Shown: piece after piece, positions 16,608 through 26,138 of the stretch
How positions within the stretch are numbered: the first letter of the stretch is position 1
Layout of the letters: every line of letters begins with the position of its first letter
Origin: Duganella sacchari
GTDB taxonomy: Bacteria > Pseudomonadota > Gammaproteobacteria > Burkholderiales > Burkholderiaceae_D
Assembly (NCBI RefSeq): GCF_900143065.1
Contig: NZ_FRCX01000007.1
Coordinates: forward strand, 1 to 64,000
DNA length: 64,000 nucleotides
Direction of reading: 5' to 3'
The notes under the pieces: model-generated
What the model was told of the DNA's origin: nothing
What the model saw: only the letters and a program-made list of their open reading frames with translations
The model's database searches: none
Translations under genes and position numbers: made by a program

Positions 16608-17717
16608 ATGTCAATTTCCAGCACCGAAGAAATCGTCGCCGAATTGCGCGCTGGCCGCATGGTGATCCTGGTCGATGAAGAAGACCGGGAAAACGAAGGC
16701 GATCTGGTGCTCGCGGCGGACTTCGTGACGCCGGAAGCGATTAATTTCATGGTCAAATACGCGCGCGGCCTGGTGTGCCTGACGCTGACCGAAGAACGCT
16801 GCAACCAGCTCGAGCTGTCGATGATGTCGTCCAAAAACGGCACCGCGTTCGGCACCAACTTCACCGTGTCGATTGAAGCGGCGGAAGGCGTTACCACCGG
16901 TATCTCGGCGGCTGACCGCGCCAAGACCATCCAGGTGGCGGTGGCCAAGGATGCGCAGCCGTCGGACATCGTCCAGCCCGGCCACATCTTCCCGCTCAAG
17001 GCCCAGAAGGGCGGCGTGCTGATGCGCGCTGGCCATACCGAAGCGGGCTGCGACCTGACCGCCATGGCCGGCCTGACGCCTGCCTCGGTGATCTGCGAAA
17101 TCATGAAGGACGACGGCACCATGGCGCGCCTGCCGGACCTGCTGGAATTCGCCAAGGAACACAATCTGAAAATCGGCACCATTGCCGACCTGATCCATTA
17201 CCGCAGCCGTAATGAATCGCTGGTGGAAAAAGTGGGCGAGCGCACGCTGAAGACCAGCCATGGCGACTTCCGCATGATCGCCTACCGCGACAAGCCGAGC
17301 GGCTCGGCCCACCTGGCGCTGGTGCATGGACAGATCGAAAAGGGCAAGGAAACCCTGGTGCGCGTGCACCAGCCGGTGTCGATCCTGGACGTGCTGGAAT
17401 CGGAAGCCACCACCCACTCGTGGAACCTGTCGTCGTCGATGGCGGCGGTGAAGGCGGCGGACAGCGGTGTGATCGTGCTGCTCAATTGCGAAGAGACTGC
17501 CGAGCAGTTCTTTGCCCAGTTCGACGCACTGTGCAAGCCGGAAGCCAAACCGAAAGGCCGCGCGGCCAGCATGGACCTGCGCAGCTATGGCATCGGCGCG
17601 CAGATCCTGCGTGAAGTCGGCGTCTGCAAGATGCAGCTGCTGGCCAGCCCGCGCAAGATGCCGTCGATGGCCGGCTTTAATCTGGAAGTCACTGGCTACG
17701 TCGCCAAACCTAACTAA
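16608..17717 (+). CDS. ribB: 3,4-dihydroxy-2-butanone-4-phosphate synthase with degenerate GTP cyclohydrolase II domain (RibBX-like)
   Basis: A 369-aa protein. Residues 1-200 are DHBP synthase with '[12 protein letters not shown]' and '[16 protein letters not shown]' catalytic blocks. The C-terminal 165 residues align with GTP cyclohydrolase II, but the Cys-x10-Cys-x-Cys zinc site after 'LVRVH' is replaced by '[10 protein letters not shown]', so cyclohydrolase activity is unlikely. Such RibBX forms are known; a separate ribA should exist elsewhere. The start is the ATG at 16608 after GAAGG. No FMN riboswitch is seen upstream. Confidence 0.9.
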   Translation: MSISSTEEIVAELRAGRMVILVDEEDRENEGDLVLAADFVTPEAINFMVKYARGLVCLTLTEERCNQLELSMMSSKNGTAFGTNFTVSIEAAEGVTTGISAADRAKTIQVAVAKDAQPSDIVQPGHIFPLKAQKGGVLMRAGHTEAGCDLTAMAGLTPASVICEIMKDDGTMARLPDLLEFAKEHNLKIGTIADLIHYRSRNESLVEKVGERTLKTSHGDFRMIAYRDKPSGSAHLALVHGQIEKGKETLVRVHQPVSILDVLESEATTHSWNLSSSMAAVKAADSGVIVLLNCEETAEQFFAQFDALCKPEAKPKGRAASMDLRSYGIGAQILREVGVCKMQLLASPRKMPSMAGFNLEVTGYVAKPN

Positions 17718-17742
17718 TTCAACCAACATACAGAGGCACATC

Positions 17743-18231
17743 ATGACCGTAGGAAGCTACGAAACCAACCTGAACGGCGAAGACTTGCGCATTGGCGTGG
17801 TACAAGCCCGTTTTAACGAAGACATCTGCCACGGCCTGCTGTCCGCTTGCCTGGCTGAGCTGAAGCACCTGGGCGTGGCGGATGAAGACATCCTGCACGT
17901 GACCGTGCCGGGCGCGCTGGAAGTGCCGCTGGTGCTGCAGAAGATGGCGGAGTCGCAGCAGTTCGACGCGCTGATCGCGCTGGGCGCCGTGATCCGCGGT
18001 GAAACTTATCACTTCGAGCTGGTGTCGAACGAGTCGGGCGCGGGCATCACCCGTATCGGCCTGGACTTCGGCATTCCGATTGCCAACGCAATCCTGACCA
18101 CCGAGAACGACGAGCAGGCGGAAGTACGCATGGCCGTCAAAGGCGCCGACGCTGCGCGCGTGGCAGTGGAGATGGCCAATCTGACCATCGCCCTGGAAGA
18201 GCTGAACCAAGACCTCGGCGACGACGAATAA
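17743..18231 (+). CDS. ribH: 6,7-dimethyl-8-ribityllumazine synthase
   Basis: A 162-aa lumazine synthase that condenses the RibB and RibD products. Motifs '[10 protein letters not shown]', '[11 protein letters not shown]' and '[12 protein letters not shown]' are present. The ATG at 17743 follows AGAGG; the longer open frame comes from the ribB region and is spurious. It lies between ribB and nusB, as in many proteobacteria. Confidence 0.97.
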   Translation: MTVGSYETNLNGEDLRIGVVQARFNEDICHGLLSACLAELKHLGVADEDILHVTVPGALEVPLVLQKMAESQQFDALIALGAVIRGETYHFELVSNESGAGITRIGLDFGIPIANAILTTENDEQAEVRMAVKGADAARVAVEMANLTIALEELNQDLGDDE

Positions 18232-18256
18232 GAACGAAACACTAGAAGGTAATGAT

Positions 18257-18727
18257 ATGACTGAGAAGACTTTGCACGCCAACCCCAGCAAGAACCGCAC
18301 GCCGCGCCACCGCGCCCGTGAGTTCGCGCTGCAAGGGTTGTACCAGTGGCTGCTGAATAACGAATCCGCCTCCACCGTGGTCAACCACATCCGCGGCGCG
18401 CACGGCTTCGACAAGGCCGACGCGGAACACTTCACGGTGCTGCTGAACGGCGCGATCGGTTCGTCGGTCGAGCTGCGCGCAACGTTTGCGCCGCTGGTGG
18501 ACCGCGGCATTGCCGAGCTGTCGCCGATCGAGCACGCGGTGCTGCTGATCGGTGCCTACGAACTGAAGAACAACCTGGAAATTCCTTACCGTGTCGTCAT
18601 CAACGAAGCGGTAGAGCTGACCAAGTCCTTCGGCGGCATCGACGGTCACAAATACGTCAACGGCGTGCTGGACAAGCTGGCTGCGCAGCTGCGTCCGGAT
18701 GAAGTTGCTGCGGACAAGAAGCGCTAA
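18257..18727 (+). CDS. nusB: Transcription antitermination protein NusB
   Basis: A 156-aa all-helical NusB; '[15 protein letters not shown]' at the N-terminus and '[21 protein letters not shown]' spread over the middle and C-terminal region are typical. With NusE it binds boxA in rRNA leaders. The ribH-nusB pair is widely conserved. A strong terminator follows. Confidence 0.96.
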   Translation: MTEKTLHANPSKNRTPRHRAREFALQGLYQWLLNNESASTVVNHIRGAHGFDKADAEHFTVLLNGAIGSSVELRATFAPLVDRGIAELSPIEHAVLLIGAYELKNNLEIPYRVVINEAVELTKSFGGIDGHKYVNGVLDKLAAQLRPDEVAADKKR

Positions 18728-18744
18728 GCTTTCCCGGTATCGTT

Positions 18745-18781
18745 AAAAGCCACCCACGGTAGCGTGTGGTGGCTTTTTTTA
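18745..18781 (+). terminator. Terminator of the rib-nusB operon
   Basis: The stem AGCCACC/GGTGGCT, extended by CA/TG with a bulge, is followed by seven T residues. Confidence 0.8.
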
Positions 18782-18851
18782 TTGGTGGCTTGACGCGGGG
18801 TGGGGCAGGTGGACAGAATTGCTTTTCGGATAATTCTGGGGCGGTATCATC

Positions 18852-19511
18852 GAACTGCAAACACCAAGCTGGCGCCGGCGTGGCTGGCTGGCGCTGATCG
18901 CCGGCGCTCACGTGCTGGCTTTTTTGTGCTGGCAGCCGCCTGCGCGGCCGCTGGCGGCTTCTATTACGTCGCAGACGCCGATTACCTACATCCTGACGCC
19001 GATCAGGCGGCCACCACCGCCTCCGCCGCAGCGCACGGCGGCACCGGCGCCAACGCCGCAGAAAACGCGTATCGCCTGGGCAGCGCCGTCACCGGCGCCA
19101 GCGCAGCCCCAGGCCATCACGCCACCGGCGGAGCGGCAGCCGGAAGCCATCACGCAAACGGCGCCGCCACCGGATCCGTTCGCCTTGCCGGTCAAGCCGG
19201 AGCAGAACTTGAAAGAACGCGCGATTGCCGGCGCGCTTGCCGCTGACAAGCAGGCGCGCAAGGACGCGTGGACGCAGCGCGACAGGCGGTATGTCAACGA
19301 TGAGAGCGCGTTGGCGGCGGCAATCGGCAAAGCCTATCGCGGCGGTACGTTAAAGACAGTGGAAATGGTGGCTGCCGACGGTAGCCGGATCACCAAATGG
19401 GTGATGCCCGGAGGGCAGGAGGTCTGCTATTACTCCGAATCCAACAATTTCAGCGGCGGGCGCGATCCCTTCCGCGACACCGGACGCCTCAGCGTCAGAA
19501 GCTGCAATTAG
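18852..19511 (+). CDS. TonB-like N-terminal membrane protein of unknown function
   Basis: The open frame begins after a stop at 18831-18833. The first standard start codon is GTG at 18912 (199 aa), but that would cut the membrane helix. The frame upstream reads a continuous helix with an embedded His (LALIAGAHVLAFLCW), like the TonB anchor, so translation probably starts further up at a non-standard codon. Then comes a proline-rich linker (PPPPPP and repeated AP) and a C-terminal domain of about 90 residues with no TonB box partner domain that I recognise. Likely periplasmic and anchored in the inner membrane. Role unknown. Confidence 0.6.
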   Translation, partial: ELQTPSWRRRGWLALIAGAHVLAFLCWQPPARPLAASITSQTPITYILTPIRRPPPPPPQRTAAPAPTPQKTRIAWAAPSPAPAQPQAITPPAERQPEAITQTAPPPDPFALPVKPEQNLKERAIAGALAADKQARKDAWTQRDRRYVNDESALAAAIGKAYRGGTLKTVEMVAADGSRITKWVMPGGQEVCYYSESNNFSGGRDPFRDTGRLSVRSCN

Positions 19512-19519
19512 CCGGGACG

Positions 19520-19552
19520 AAAAAAACCACCTGACCAAGGTGGTTTTTTTTG
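19520..19552. terminator. Bidirectional terminator
   Basis: The hairpin AACCACC/GGTGGTT has an A run before it and a T run after it. It separates the convergent TonB-like and transglycosylase genes. Confidence 0.8.
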
Positions 19553-19571
19553 CTTTGCGGAGCAGACCGGA

Positions 19572-20459
19572 TTACAGGCCAGCGATCTGCGTGCCGTTGA
19601 CCGACTTGTCGGTGGCAGCCACTGCCGCTGGCTTGACGGGTGCGGCGGCCATCACCGGGGTGATGGTTGGCACTTTCTTACCGGCCGACACTTGTTTCAG
19701 GCGGCTGTATTCAGCCAGAACGCGCGAACCGTAGCCATCGTCATGTTCGAAGGCAGCGGCGCCCACGTAGCTTTTCAGGCCAGCTTCAACCGAACCGCCA
19801 CGGGTCACGTAATCCTTCAGGATCAGCGAGCCGACGCGGATGTTGGCCACGGGATTCAGTGCAGCTTGCAGGCCGCCCATTTCCTGGAACTTCTCGTGGT
19901 GCACCTTGGACATGACTTGCATCAGGCCTTGCGCGCCCATCGGGCTTTCCGCAAACGGGTTGAAACCCGACTCAATCGCCATCACCGACAGGATCAGCAG
20001 CGGATCCAGTTTGATCTCGCGTGCCGTCAGGTAAGCGGTGGACACCAGCATGTTGGCTGCGTCGCCCGCAACGCGGTAGCGCTTGGACAGCCAGGTGGTG
20101 ACCCATTGCTGCTGCTTCTGGGTGCCCAGCAGGGCTTTTTCTTCCGCCGACAGCGGTTCTGCGTTGGCAGTTGGCGCTGCTGCGGCAGGTGCTTCCATCA
20201 GCGCGGTCAGTGGTGGCGCCTGAACGGCGACCACTTCGGCTTCTGGCGTGCGGTTCAGGCTGTCGCTGAGGGCCTTGGCCAGGTCTGGACGGACAAACAG
20301 GACTGCCATTACTACTAAAGCGGTCACACCCACAATGGTCAGGGTGTGCTGGGCGGTGGTCAACACGCCCTTTGCCGAAATGCGGGTCGAAGACAACCAC
20401 GCTGGCTGGCTAGCCATGAAACGGGCAGACAGGACTGCACCGGTGTTGCGATTAATCAT
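19572..20459 (-). CDS. Membrane-anchored lytic transglycosylase (SLT domain)
   Basis: A 295-aa protein with one transmembrane segment at about 38-56, an Ala/Pro-rich linker, and an SLT/lysozyme-like domain from about 150. The catalytic Glu is E163 in MAIESGFNPFA, and the 'GAQGLMQVM' motif follows. It cleaves peptidoglycan to 1,6-anhydro products. The start at 20459 has AGGGGA seven bases upstream. The open frame upstream to 20639 has no support as protein. Confidence 0.85.
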   Translation of the reverse strand: MINRNTGAVLSARFMASQPAWLSSTRISAKGVLTTAQHTLTIVGVTALVVMAVLFVRPDLAKALSDSLNRTPEAEVVAVQAPPLTALMEAPAAAAPTANAEPLSAEEKALLGTQKQQQWVTTWLSKRYRVAGDAANMLVSTAYLTAREIKLDPLLILSVMAIESGFNPFAESPMGAQGLMQVMSKVHHEKFQEMGGLQAALNPVANIRVGSLILKDYVTRGGSVEAGLKSYVGAAAFEHDDGYGSRVLAEYSRLKQVSAGKKVPTITPVMAAAPVKPAAVAATDKSVNGTQIAGL

Positions 20460-20942
20460 ATAGTTCCCCTGAAATGTCCGTAAAAGCGATACCCCGCCAG
20501 CGTCAAACGCAGCTATACAGGTGCTCATGCCGTGCATCAGAAATATTCGTTCGTCGTCGCTGTAGGAAGCACACGAGAACGCCATCATTGCTTGCTTGTT
20601 GCTGATCTCTCCAGATGGAGTCAACCAGATGCAATACAACTACTACCGGGGAGGAAGGCAGACGCCTTGTGAAAACACTCCTTAAAATGTCATGTGGAGC
20701 CCCGACTCCGTGAATGAATGAGCGCTGACATTGTGTGGTCCGCGTAAGGTCCTGAGACCTGTTCTCTTCAAGTAGGGTGGATTGTATGAGGCGTTTTATA
20801 TCAAGTCAATACTAACAAACTCGTGTGTTATAACTTTTAAATCTAGCTTTTTGCCATGTGTGCGGCGGAAAACCAATAAAATCAACCACTTGACCTGTAT
20901 TTTTAAACAGTGCGCTTTAATGTAAGAAAATATTAAAAAACG
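20460..20942. other. Intergenic region between divergent slt-like gene and ubiD
   Basis: No gene seen in 483 bases. The half nearer ubiD is AT-rich (20790-20940) and probably holds promoters for both genes; a TTGACC at 20890 is a possible -35 but has no well spaced -10. A small GGAG/CTCC hairpin lies near 20700. No known riboswitch pattern was recognised. Confidence 0.4.
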
Positions 20943-22427
20943 ATGAAATATTCCGATCTACGAGATTTTATTTCTCAACTGCAACGGATGGGCGAACTTA
21001 AACCCATTTTGACACCTGTTTCGCCACATTTAGAGATGACCGAGGTTTGCGACCGTACCTTGCGGGCTGGCGGACCTGCCTTGCTGTTCCAGAATCCGAC
21101 CGGGCACAGCATGCCGGTACTGGGTAATTTGTTCGGTACGCCGCGCCGTGTGGCGCTGGGCATGGGCGCGAACGATGTCACCGAGTTGCGCAAGATCGGC
21201 CATGTGCTGTCGCGCCTCAAGGAACCGGAGCCTCCCAAGGACTTCAAGGACCTGATGGGCCTGGGCTCGCTGGTCAAGGCCGTGTGGGACATGGCGCCGA
21301 AAGAGCTGCGCGGTGCGCCATGCCAGGAAATCGTGTGGGAAGGCGCCGATGTCGATTTGTCGAAATTGCCGATTCAGCACTGCTGGCCCGGCGATGTGGC
21401 GCCATTGATTACCTGGGGCCTGGTGATTACCAAAGGCCCTAATAAGAAGCGCCAGAATCTGGGCATCTACCGCCAGCAGGTGCTGGGGCCGAACAAGGTC
21501 ATCATGCGCTGGCTGGCGCATCGCGGCGGCGCGCTCGACTTCCGCGAGCACGCCATCCAAAGCAAAGGCAAGCCTTATCCTGTCTGTGTCGCTTTGGGGG
21601 CGGACCCCGCTACTATATTAGGTGCGGTGACGCCGGTGCCGGACAGCCTGTCGGAATACCAGTTTGCCGGCCTGCTGCGCGGCAGCCGTACCGAGCTGGT
21701 CAAGGCCATCGGCAGCGAGCTGCGTGTGCCGGCCTCGGCGGAGATTGTGCTGGAAGGCCATATCTATCCTGACGAAAATCACCCGTCGGGTTATGAGCAT
21801 GCGCTGGAAGGGCCGTATGGCGACCACACCGGTTATTACAATGAGCAGGACTGGTTCCCGGTGTTTACGATCGACCGCATCACGATGCGCCGCGATCCGA
21901 TTTATCACTCGACCTACACCGGCAAGCCGCCGGATGAGCCAGCCGTGCTGGGCCTGGCGCTGAACGAGGTGTTCGTGCCGCTGCTGCAAAAGCAGTTCAG
22001 CGAGATCACCGACTTCCACCTGCCGGCCGAAGGCTGCAGCTATCGCATGGCAGTGGTGCAGATCAAGAAACAGTACGCCGGCCACGCCAAGCGCGTGATG
22101 TTTGGCGTGTGGAGCTTCCTGCGCCAGTTCATGTATACCAAGTTTATTGTGGTGGTCGATGAGGACGTCAACATCCGCGACTGGAATGAAGTGATCTGGG
22201 CCATCACGACGCGCGTCGATCCAACCCGCGACACCACGCTGGTCGATAACACGCCGATTGATTACCTGGACTTCGCCTCGCCGGTCAGCGGTCTGGGCAG
22301 CAAGATGGGCATTGACGCTACCAACAAATGGCCGGGTGAAACCAGCCGTGAGTGGGGCACGGTGATCGCCATGTCGCCCGAGGTGAAAACACGCGTCGAC
22401 CAAATTTGGCAGGAATTGGGACTCTAA
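20943..22427 (+). CDS. ubiD: 4-hydroxy-3-polyprenylbenzoate decarboxylase UbiD
   Basis: A 494-aa prenyl-FMN-dependent decarboxylase of ubiquinone synthesis. The family signature region '[17 protein letters not shown]' and the N-terminal '[10 protein letters not shown]' are clear. It needs the UbiX cofactor, whose gene is not in the window. The 3' end of the gene contains the promoter of the SRP RNA. Confidence 0.96.
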   Translation: MKYSDLRDFISQLQRMGELKPILTPVSPHLEMTEVCDRTLRAGGPALLFQNPTGHSMPVLGNLFGTPRRVALGMGANDVTELRKIGHVLSRLKEPEPPKDFKDLMGLGSLVKAVWDMAPKELRGAPCQEIVWEGADVDLSKLPIQHCWPGDVAPLITWGLVITKGPNKKRQNLGIYRQQVLGPNKVIMRWLAHRGGALDFREHAIQSKGKPYPVCVALGADPATILGAVTPVPDSLSEYQFAGLLRGSRTELVKAIGSELRVPASAEIVLEGHIYPDENHPSGYEHALEGPYGDHTGYYNEQDWFPVFTIDRITMRRDPIYHSTYTGKPPDEPAVLGLALNEVFVPLLQKQFSEITDFHLPAEGCSYRMAVVQIKKQYAGHAKRVMFGVWSFLRQFMYTKFIVVVDEDVNIRDWNEVIWAITTRVDPTRDTTLVDNTPIDYLDFASPVSGLGSKMGIDATNKWPGETSREWGTVIAMSPEVKTRVDQIWQELGL

Positions 22428-22435
22428 GATATAAT
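22406..22435 (+). promoter_or_regulatory. Promoter of the SRP RNA inside the ubiD 3' end
   Basis: TTGGCA (22406-22411), an 18-base spacer and a perfect TATAAT (22430-22435). The -10 box falls just past the ubiD stop and the -35 lies within the coding region. Confidence 0.75.
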
Positions 22436-22440
22436 GGGTG

Positions 22441-22541
22441 CTGGCGGGCCCCTGCGCATTGTGGCATGGTCAACCTGGTCAGGTCGGGAACGAAGCAGCC
22501 ACAGCCGTTCACCATAAGTGCCGCAGATCAGGCTCGCCTCC
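22441..22541 (+). ncRNA. ffs: Signal recognition particle RNA (4.5S)
   Basis: It contains the conserved SRP core GGTCAGGTCGGGAACGAAGC, with the tetraloop flanks that bind Ffh M-domain. The ends pair as GGCGGGCC (22443-22450) with GGCTCGCC (22531-22538). The size of about 100 nt fits the bacterial short form. Its own promoter precedes it and a terminator follows. Confidence 0.92.
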
Positions 22542-22550
22542 TTATTCAAG

Positions 22551-22586
22551 AAAAAGCCATGTGTTAGATCACATGGCTTTTTTTTA
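22551..22586. terminator. Terminator of the SRP RNA
   Basis: The hairpin AAGCCATGTG/CACATGGCTT has an A run before and eight T after it, so it serves the SRP RNA on the plus strand and the convergent gene on the minus strand. Confidence 0.8.
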
Positions 22587-23246
22587 TTCGCTGTCGAGTT
22601 CGGCTTCGTAAGGCCGCTCGGAGGCCACTATCAGCGGATTTTCCTTCAACAGCGCCGAGTCCGCCTTCAGCTTGATCTGGTTGCGGGCATCGGTGTTGTA
22701 GACCGCGTTGCCAATCTTGAGCTGCGCCGGATGGCTGAACTTGAAGGTGACGGTCTTGGCGCTTGGTGCGAACAGGCTCAACGCCCCTGCCATTTTCTTG
22801 ATCGCCTGATTCATCTGGCCGATGCTGCCCATGACCTGGGCATAATTCCACTGCATGCCCTCGGGGACCGGCGTGGTGGCGTCCCAGCCGACGGCGGACT
22901 TCTCTTCCTTGGGCAGGCTGGTCATGATCTTGGTGTCGTCGCTCATCCATTTGGGATTCGGCACCAGCGCCATGCGGAAGTCGGCGGACAAGGCCGGCAA
23001 TTGCTGGCGCTCGCCGCCGCGCACCGCTGTCAAGATGACGTCGCCCGGCTTAATGCTCTTGTTGTTCGGCTTGACGGTCACGTACAGGCTGATCTTGTCG
23101 CGTTCCGCAGCGGGCAGCGCGTAGAACTTGTCGATGCGCAGGTCTTCCACCAGTTTTTTATAGGGCAGCCATTCGCGTTCATCGGCGTGGGCGGCGAGGG
23201 ACAGCAGCAGCGCAGGAAGCAGGGCGAGTTTTTTCATTTTTTGCAT
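22584..23246 (-). CDS. Periplasmic protein of unknown function
   Basis: A 220-aa protein with a clear signal peptide (cleavage after AAHA, about residue 21). It has no cysteines, lipobox or further helices in the mature part. The mature part begins 'DEREWLPYKKLVEDL' and is a mixed alpha/beta sequence I cannot assign. An in-frame ATG three codons downstream is an equally good start. It diverges from dnaX with about 105 bases between. Confidence 0.75.
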   Translation of the reverse strand: MQKMKKLALLPALLLSLAAHADEREWLPYKKLVEDLRIDKFYALPAAERDKISLYVTVKPNNKSIKPGDVILTAVRGGERQQLPALSADFRMALVPNPKWMSDDTKIMTSLPKEEKSAVGWDATTPVPEGMQWNYAQVMGSIGQMNQAIKKMAGALSLFAPSAKTVTFKFSHPAQLKIGNAVYNTDARNQIKLKADSALLKENPLIVASERPYEAELDSE

Positions 23247-23351
23247 ATTAAAAGAAAAACAAATTGTAGGCGGAAAAGGCAGACTTACCTAATCTAGTCG
23301 TGACTTGTTACAATTGCCGCTTTGGCACCCGCGATACGGTAAAATCCCAGC

Positions 23352-25766
23352 ATGTCCTATCAAGTCCTCGCCCGCAAATACCGCCCCCGGAACTTCGAAA
23401 CGCTCGTCGGTCAGGAGCACGTGGTTCGCGCGCTGACGCATGCTTTGCATAGCGGTCGGCTGCATCACGCTTATCTGTTCACCGGCACCCGTGGGGTCGG
23501 CAAGACCACCTTGTCGCGTATCCTGGCCAAGTCGCTCAACTGCGTTGGCCCGGATGGCAATGGCGGCATCACCGCGACGCCGTGCGGCGTGTGCGAAGCA
23601 TGCACCGCCATCGACGCCGGCCGTTTTGTCGATTACATCGAGATGGACGCGGCGTCCAACCGCGGCGTCGACGAGATGGCGCAACTGCTGGAACAGGCGG
23701 TGTACGCGCCAAGCAATGCACGCTTCAAGGTCTATATGATCGACGAGGTGCACATGCTGACCAACCACGCCTTCAACTCGATGCTGAAGACGCTGGAAGA
23801 ACCGCCGGAGCATGTCAAGTTCATCCTGGCGACCACCGACCCGCAAAAGATTCCGGTGACGGTGCTGTCGCGCTGCCTGCAATTCAACCTGAAGCAGATG
23901 CCGCCGGGGCACATCATCGGCCATCTGGAAAATATTCTGGGCCAGGAAGGCATCACCTTTGAGCATCCGGCGCTGCGCCTGCTGGCGACCGGCGCCCATG
24001 GCTCGATGCGCGATGCGCTGTCGCTGACCGACCAGGCGATTGCCTACGCCGCCGGCGCGGTAACGCTGGACGCGGTGCAAGGCATGCTGGGCGCGCTCGA
24101 CCAGTCGTATCTGATCCGTTTGCTGGATGCCTTGGCCGCGCAGGATGGCGCTGACCTGTTGGCAGTGGCCGACGAGATGGCGACGCGCAGCCTGTCGTAC
24201 AACGGCGCCTTGCAGGATCTGGGCACCTTGCTGCACCGGATCGCGCTGGCGCAGACCGTGCCTACCGCCGTGCCGGAAGATTTGCCGGAGTATGCGGACA
24301 TCGTGCGCCTTGCCGCTGCGTTTGATGCGGAAGAAGTGCAGCTGTATTACCAGATTGCCGTCCATGGCCGCAACGAACTGGGCTTGGCGCCGGATGAATA
24401 TGCCGGCTTCTCGATGACCTTGTTACGGATGCTGGCCTTTCGCCCCGGCGTAGGCGGGGCTGAAGGGCAGGCTGCAACGGCCTCACCAGCCGTGTCGCGC
24501 CAGGCGGCGATGGCGTCGGCCCGCGCTGCGGCCGGTGCACCGCCGGCCCGCGCGGCCGCGAATGTACAGGCAAACCATGCCAGCGTGGTGCCGCCGTCGG
24601 TAGTTGCCGGCGCGGCGGCGATGGCTGCGGCGGCTGCCGCACCGGCACCAGCACCAGCCATCTCGCAGCCGGTCGCCGCACCCGCACCGATGTCTGCCGC
24701 ACCAAGCGCGCCACCGCCTGCAGCACCGGCTGCTGCGATGCCAGCCGTCGCTGCGCCAGCGCCATCGGCCGCACCGATCAGCACCGCGCGCGCAGCCATC
24801 AACGCGGCGCTGGAAGCGGCCCGTGCCGCATCGCGTCCTGGTGGGCGCCCGGCGGCCAGCGCACCAGCTGCTGCACCAGCCAATGCACCTGCGGGACCGT
24901 CCTCGCCTCCCAGTGTAAGCGCCGCTTCGACGGCGCCTGCACCTTCGGCGCCTGCGGCTGCCTATGCGCCACCGGCACCCGCGCCGCAAGCACCGTCTGC
25001 CGCTTACACGCCGCCAGCCGCATCCATGCAGGCCAAGGCGCCGCAGCGCCCGGCGCCGTGGGAAGACATGCCGCCAGCCGCCGACATGGGCGGCACTGCC
25101 GTGCTGGAAGCGCCTGCGCGCCAGGCTGTACAGCCACAGCAAGCTGCGGCGGACGACGACCTGCCGCCATGGGTCACCGAATTCTCGGATGACTCCGCCA
25201 TGCCGGCACAGGGCGCGCCGCATCCGTACGCGCCCGCAGCAGCGGCACCGCAAGCTGCACCGGCCGATGATCCGCACGCCATCGCCATGCCAGTACGCGC
25301 CGCGCCGGCGCCCGCGAAAGCGCCGTACGCATACGTCATCACGCCGGTCGCTGAACTGGGCTGGGATGGCAACTGGCCCACCGTCGCAGCCGCCCTGCCA
25401 TTGCGCGGTACGGCCCAGCAGCTGGCCATGCAGTCCGAGCTGGTGAACTGCGGCTTTGAAGGCAATGCCACCGTGTTCACCATCCGCGTGCCGATCGAAA
25501 CCTGGCGTACGCCGGGCAACCTCGAAAAGCTCACGGCCGCACTGAGCGAACGCTTTGACCGGCCGGTGCGCGTGGACAGCGAACTGGGCGCCGTGTGGTA
25601 CACCGCCAGCGCCGAAGCGCAGGCCTACCGCGAAGCCTGTCAGCGTGCGGCGGAAGAAACCGTCGCCAACGATCCTTTTGTGAACAGCATGATCCGCGAA
25701 CTGGATGCCTGGGTCGTCCCAGGCTCCGTCGTGCCGCCGCAAACCAGCGCGGCTGCGGCTGCCTGA
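23352..25766 (+). CDS. dnaX: DNA polymerase III subunit tau/gamma
   Basis: An 804-aa clamp-loader ATPase. Walker A is GTRGVGKTT (about 44-52), a zinc site follows in the segment ending 'CGVCEACTAI', and Walker B lies near 'MIDEVHML'. Domain III runs to about 365. An exceptionally long Ala/Pro-rich linker spans about 375-660, followed by the tau C-terminal domain, which contacts polymerase alpha and DnaB. I do not see an A-rich slippery heptamer for the gamma frameshift. Leads the conserved dnaX-ybaB-recR block. Confidence 0.97.
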   Translation: MSYQVLARKYRPRNFETLVGQEHVVRALTHALHSGRLHHAYLFTGTRGVGKTTLSRILAKSLNCVGPDGNGGITATPCGVCEACTAIDAGRFVDYIEMDAASNRGVDEMAQLLEQAVYAPSNARFKVYMIDEVHMLTNHAFNSMLKTLEEPPEHVKFILATTDPQKIPVTVLSRCLQFNLKQMPPGHIIGHLENILGQEGITFEHPALRLLATGAHGSMRDALSLTDQAIAYAAGAVTLDAVQGMLGALDQSYLIRLLDALAAQDGADLLAVADEMATRSLSYNGALQDLGTLLHRIALAQTVPTAVPEDLPEYADIVRLAAAFDAEEVQLYYQIAVHGRNELGLAPDEYAGFSMTLLRMLAFRPGVGGAEGQAATASPAVSRQAAMASARAAAGAPPARAAANVQANHASVVPPSVVAGAAAMAAAAAAPAPAPAISQPVAAPAPMSAAPSAPPPAAPAAAMPAVAAPAPSAAPISTARAAINAALEAARAASRPGGRPAASAPAAAPANAPAGPSSPPSVSAASTAPAPSAPAAAYAPPAPAPQAPSAAYTPPAASMQAKAPQRPAPWEDMPPAADMGGTAVLEAPARQAVQPQQAAADDDLPPWVTEFSDDSAMPAQGAPHPYAPAAAAPQAAPADDPHAIAMPVRAAPAPAKAPYAYVITPVAELGWDGNWPTVAAALPLRGTAQQLAMQSELVNCGFEGNATVFTIRVPIETWRTPGNLEKLTAALSERFDRPVRVDSELGAVWYTASAEAQAYREACQRAAEETVANDPFVNSMIRELDAWVVPGSVVPPQTSAAAAA

Positions 25767-25805
25767 TCACCTCTTTCAACTTACCGAAACCCGGAGAACT
25801 CCACC

Positions 25806-26132
25806 ATGATGAAAAACCAACTGGCCGGCCTGATGAAGCAAGCCCAGGCAATGCAAGACAATATGAAAAAGGCCCAGGACTCGCTGGCCCTGATCGAAGT
25901 GGAAGGCCAGTCCGGCGCCGGCCTGGTCAAGGTCGTGATGACCTGCAAGAACGACGTCAAGCGCGTGTCGATCGACCCGTCGCTGCTGGCCGACGACAAA
26001 GACATGCTGGAAGATCTGGTGGCCGCTGCCTTCAACGACGCCGTGCGCAAGGCCGAAGCTACCGCGGCAGAAAAAATGAGCGGCCTGACCTCCGGCATGA
26101 ATCTGCCAGCCGGCTTCAAGATGCCTTTCTAA
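25806..26132 (+). CDS. ybaB: YbaB/EbfC nucleoid-associated protein
   Basis: A 108-aa DNA-binding dimer of the YbaB/EbfC family; N-terminal helix rich in Met/Gln ('[16 protein letters not shown]') and the '[14 protein letters not shown]' strand region. CCGGAGAA lies before the start. It stands between dnaX and recR as in most proteobacteria. Confidence 0.95.
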   Translation: MMKNQLAGLMKQAQAMQDNMKKAQDSLALIEVEGQSGAGLVKVVMTCKNDVKRVSIDPSLLADDKDMLEDLVAAAFNDAVRKAEATAAEKMSGLTSGMNLPAGFKMPF

Positions 26133-26138
26133 GGAACC

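Noticed and set aside
24471..25330. Long antisense frames opposite the dnaX linker
   Set aside because: They are low-complexity shadows of the Ala/Pro-rich codons.
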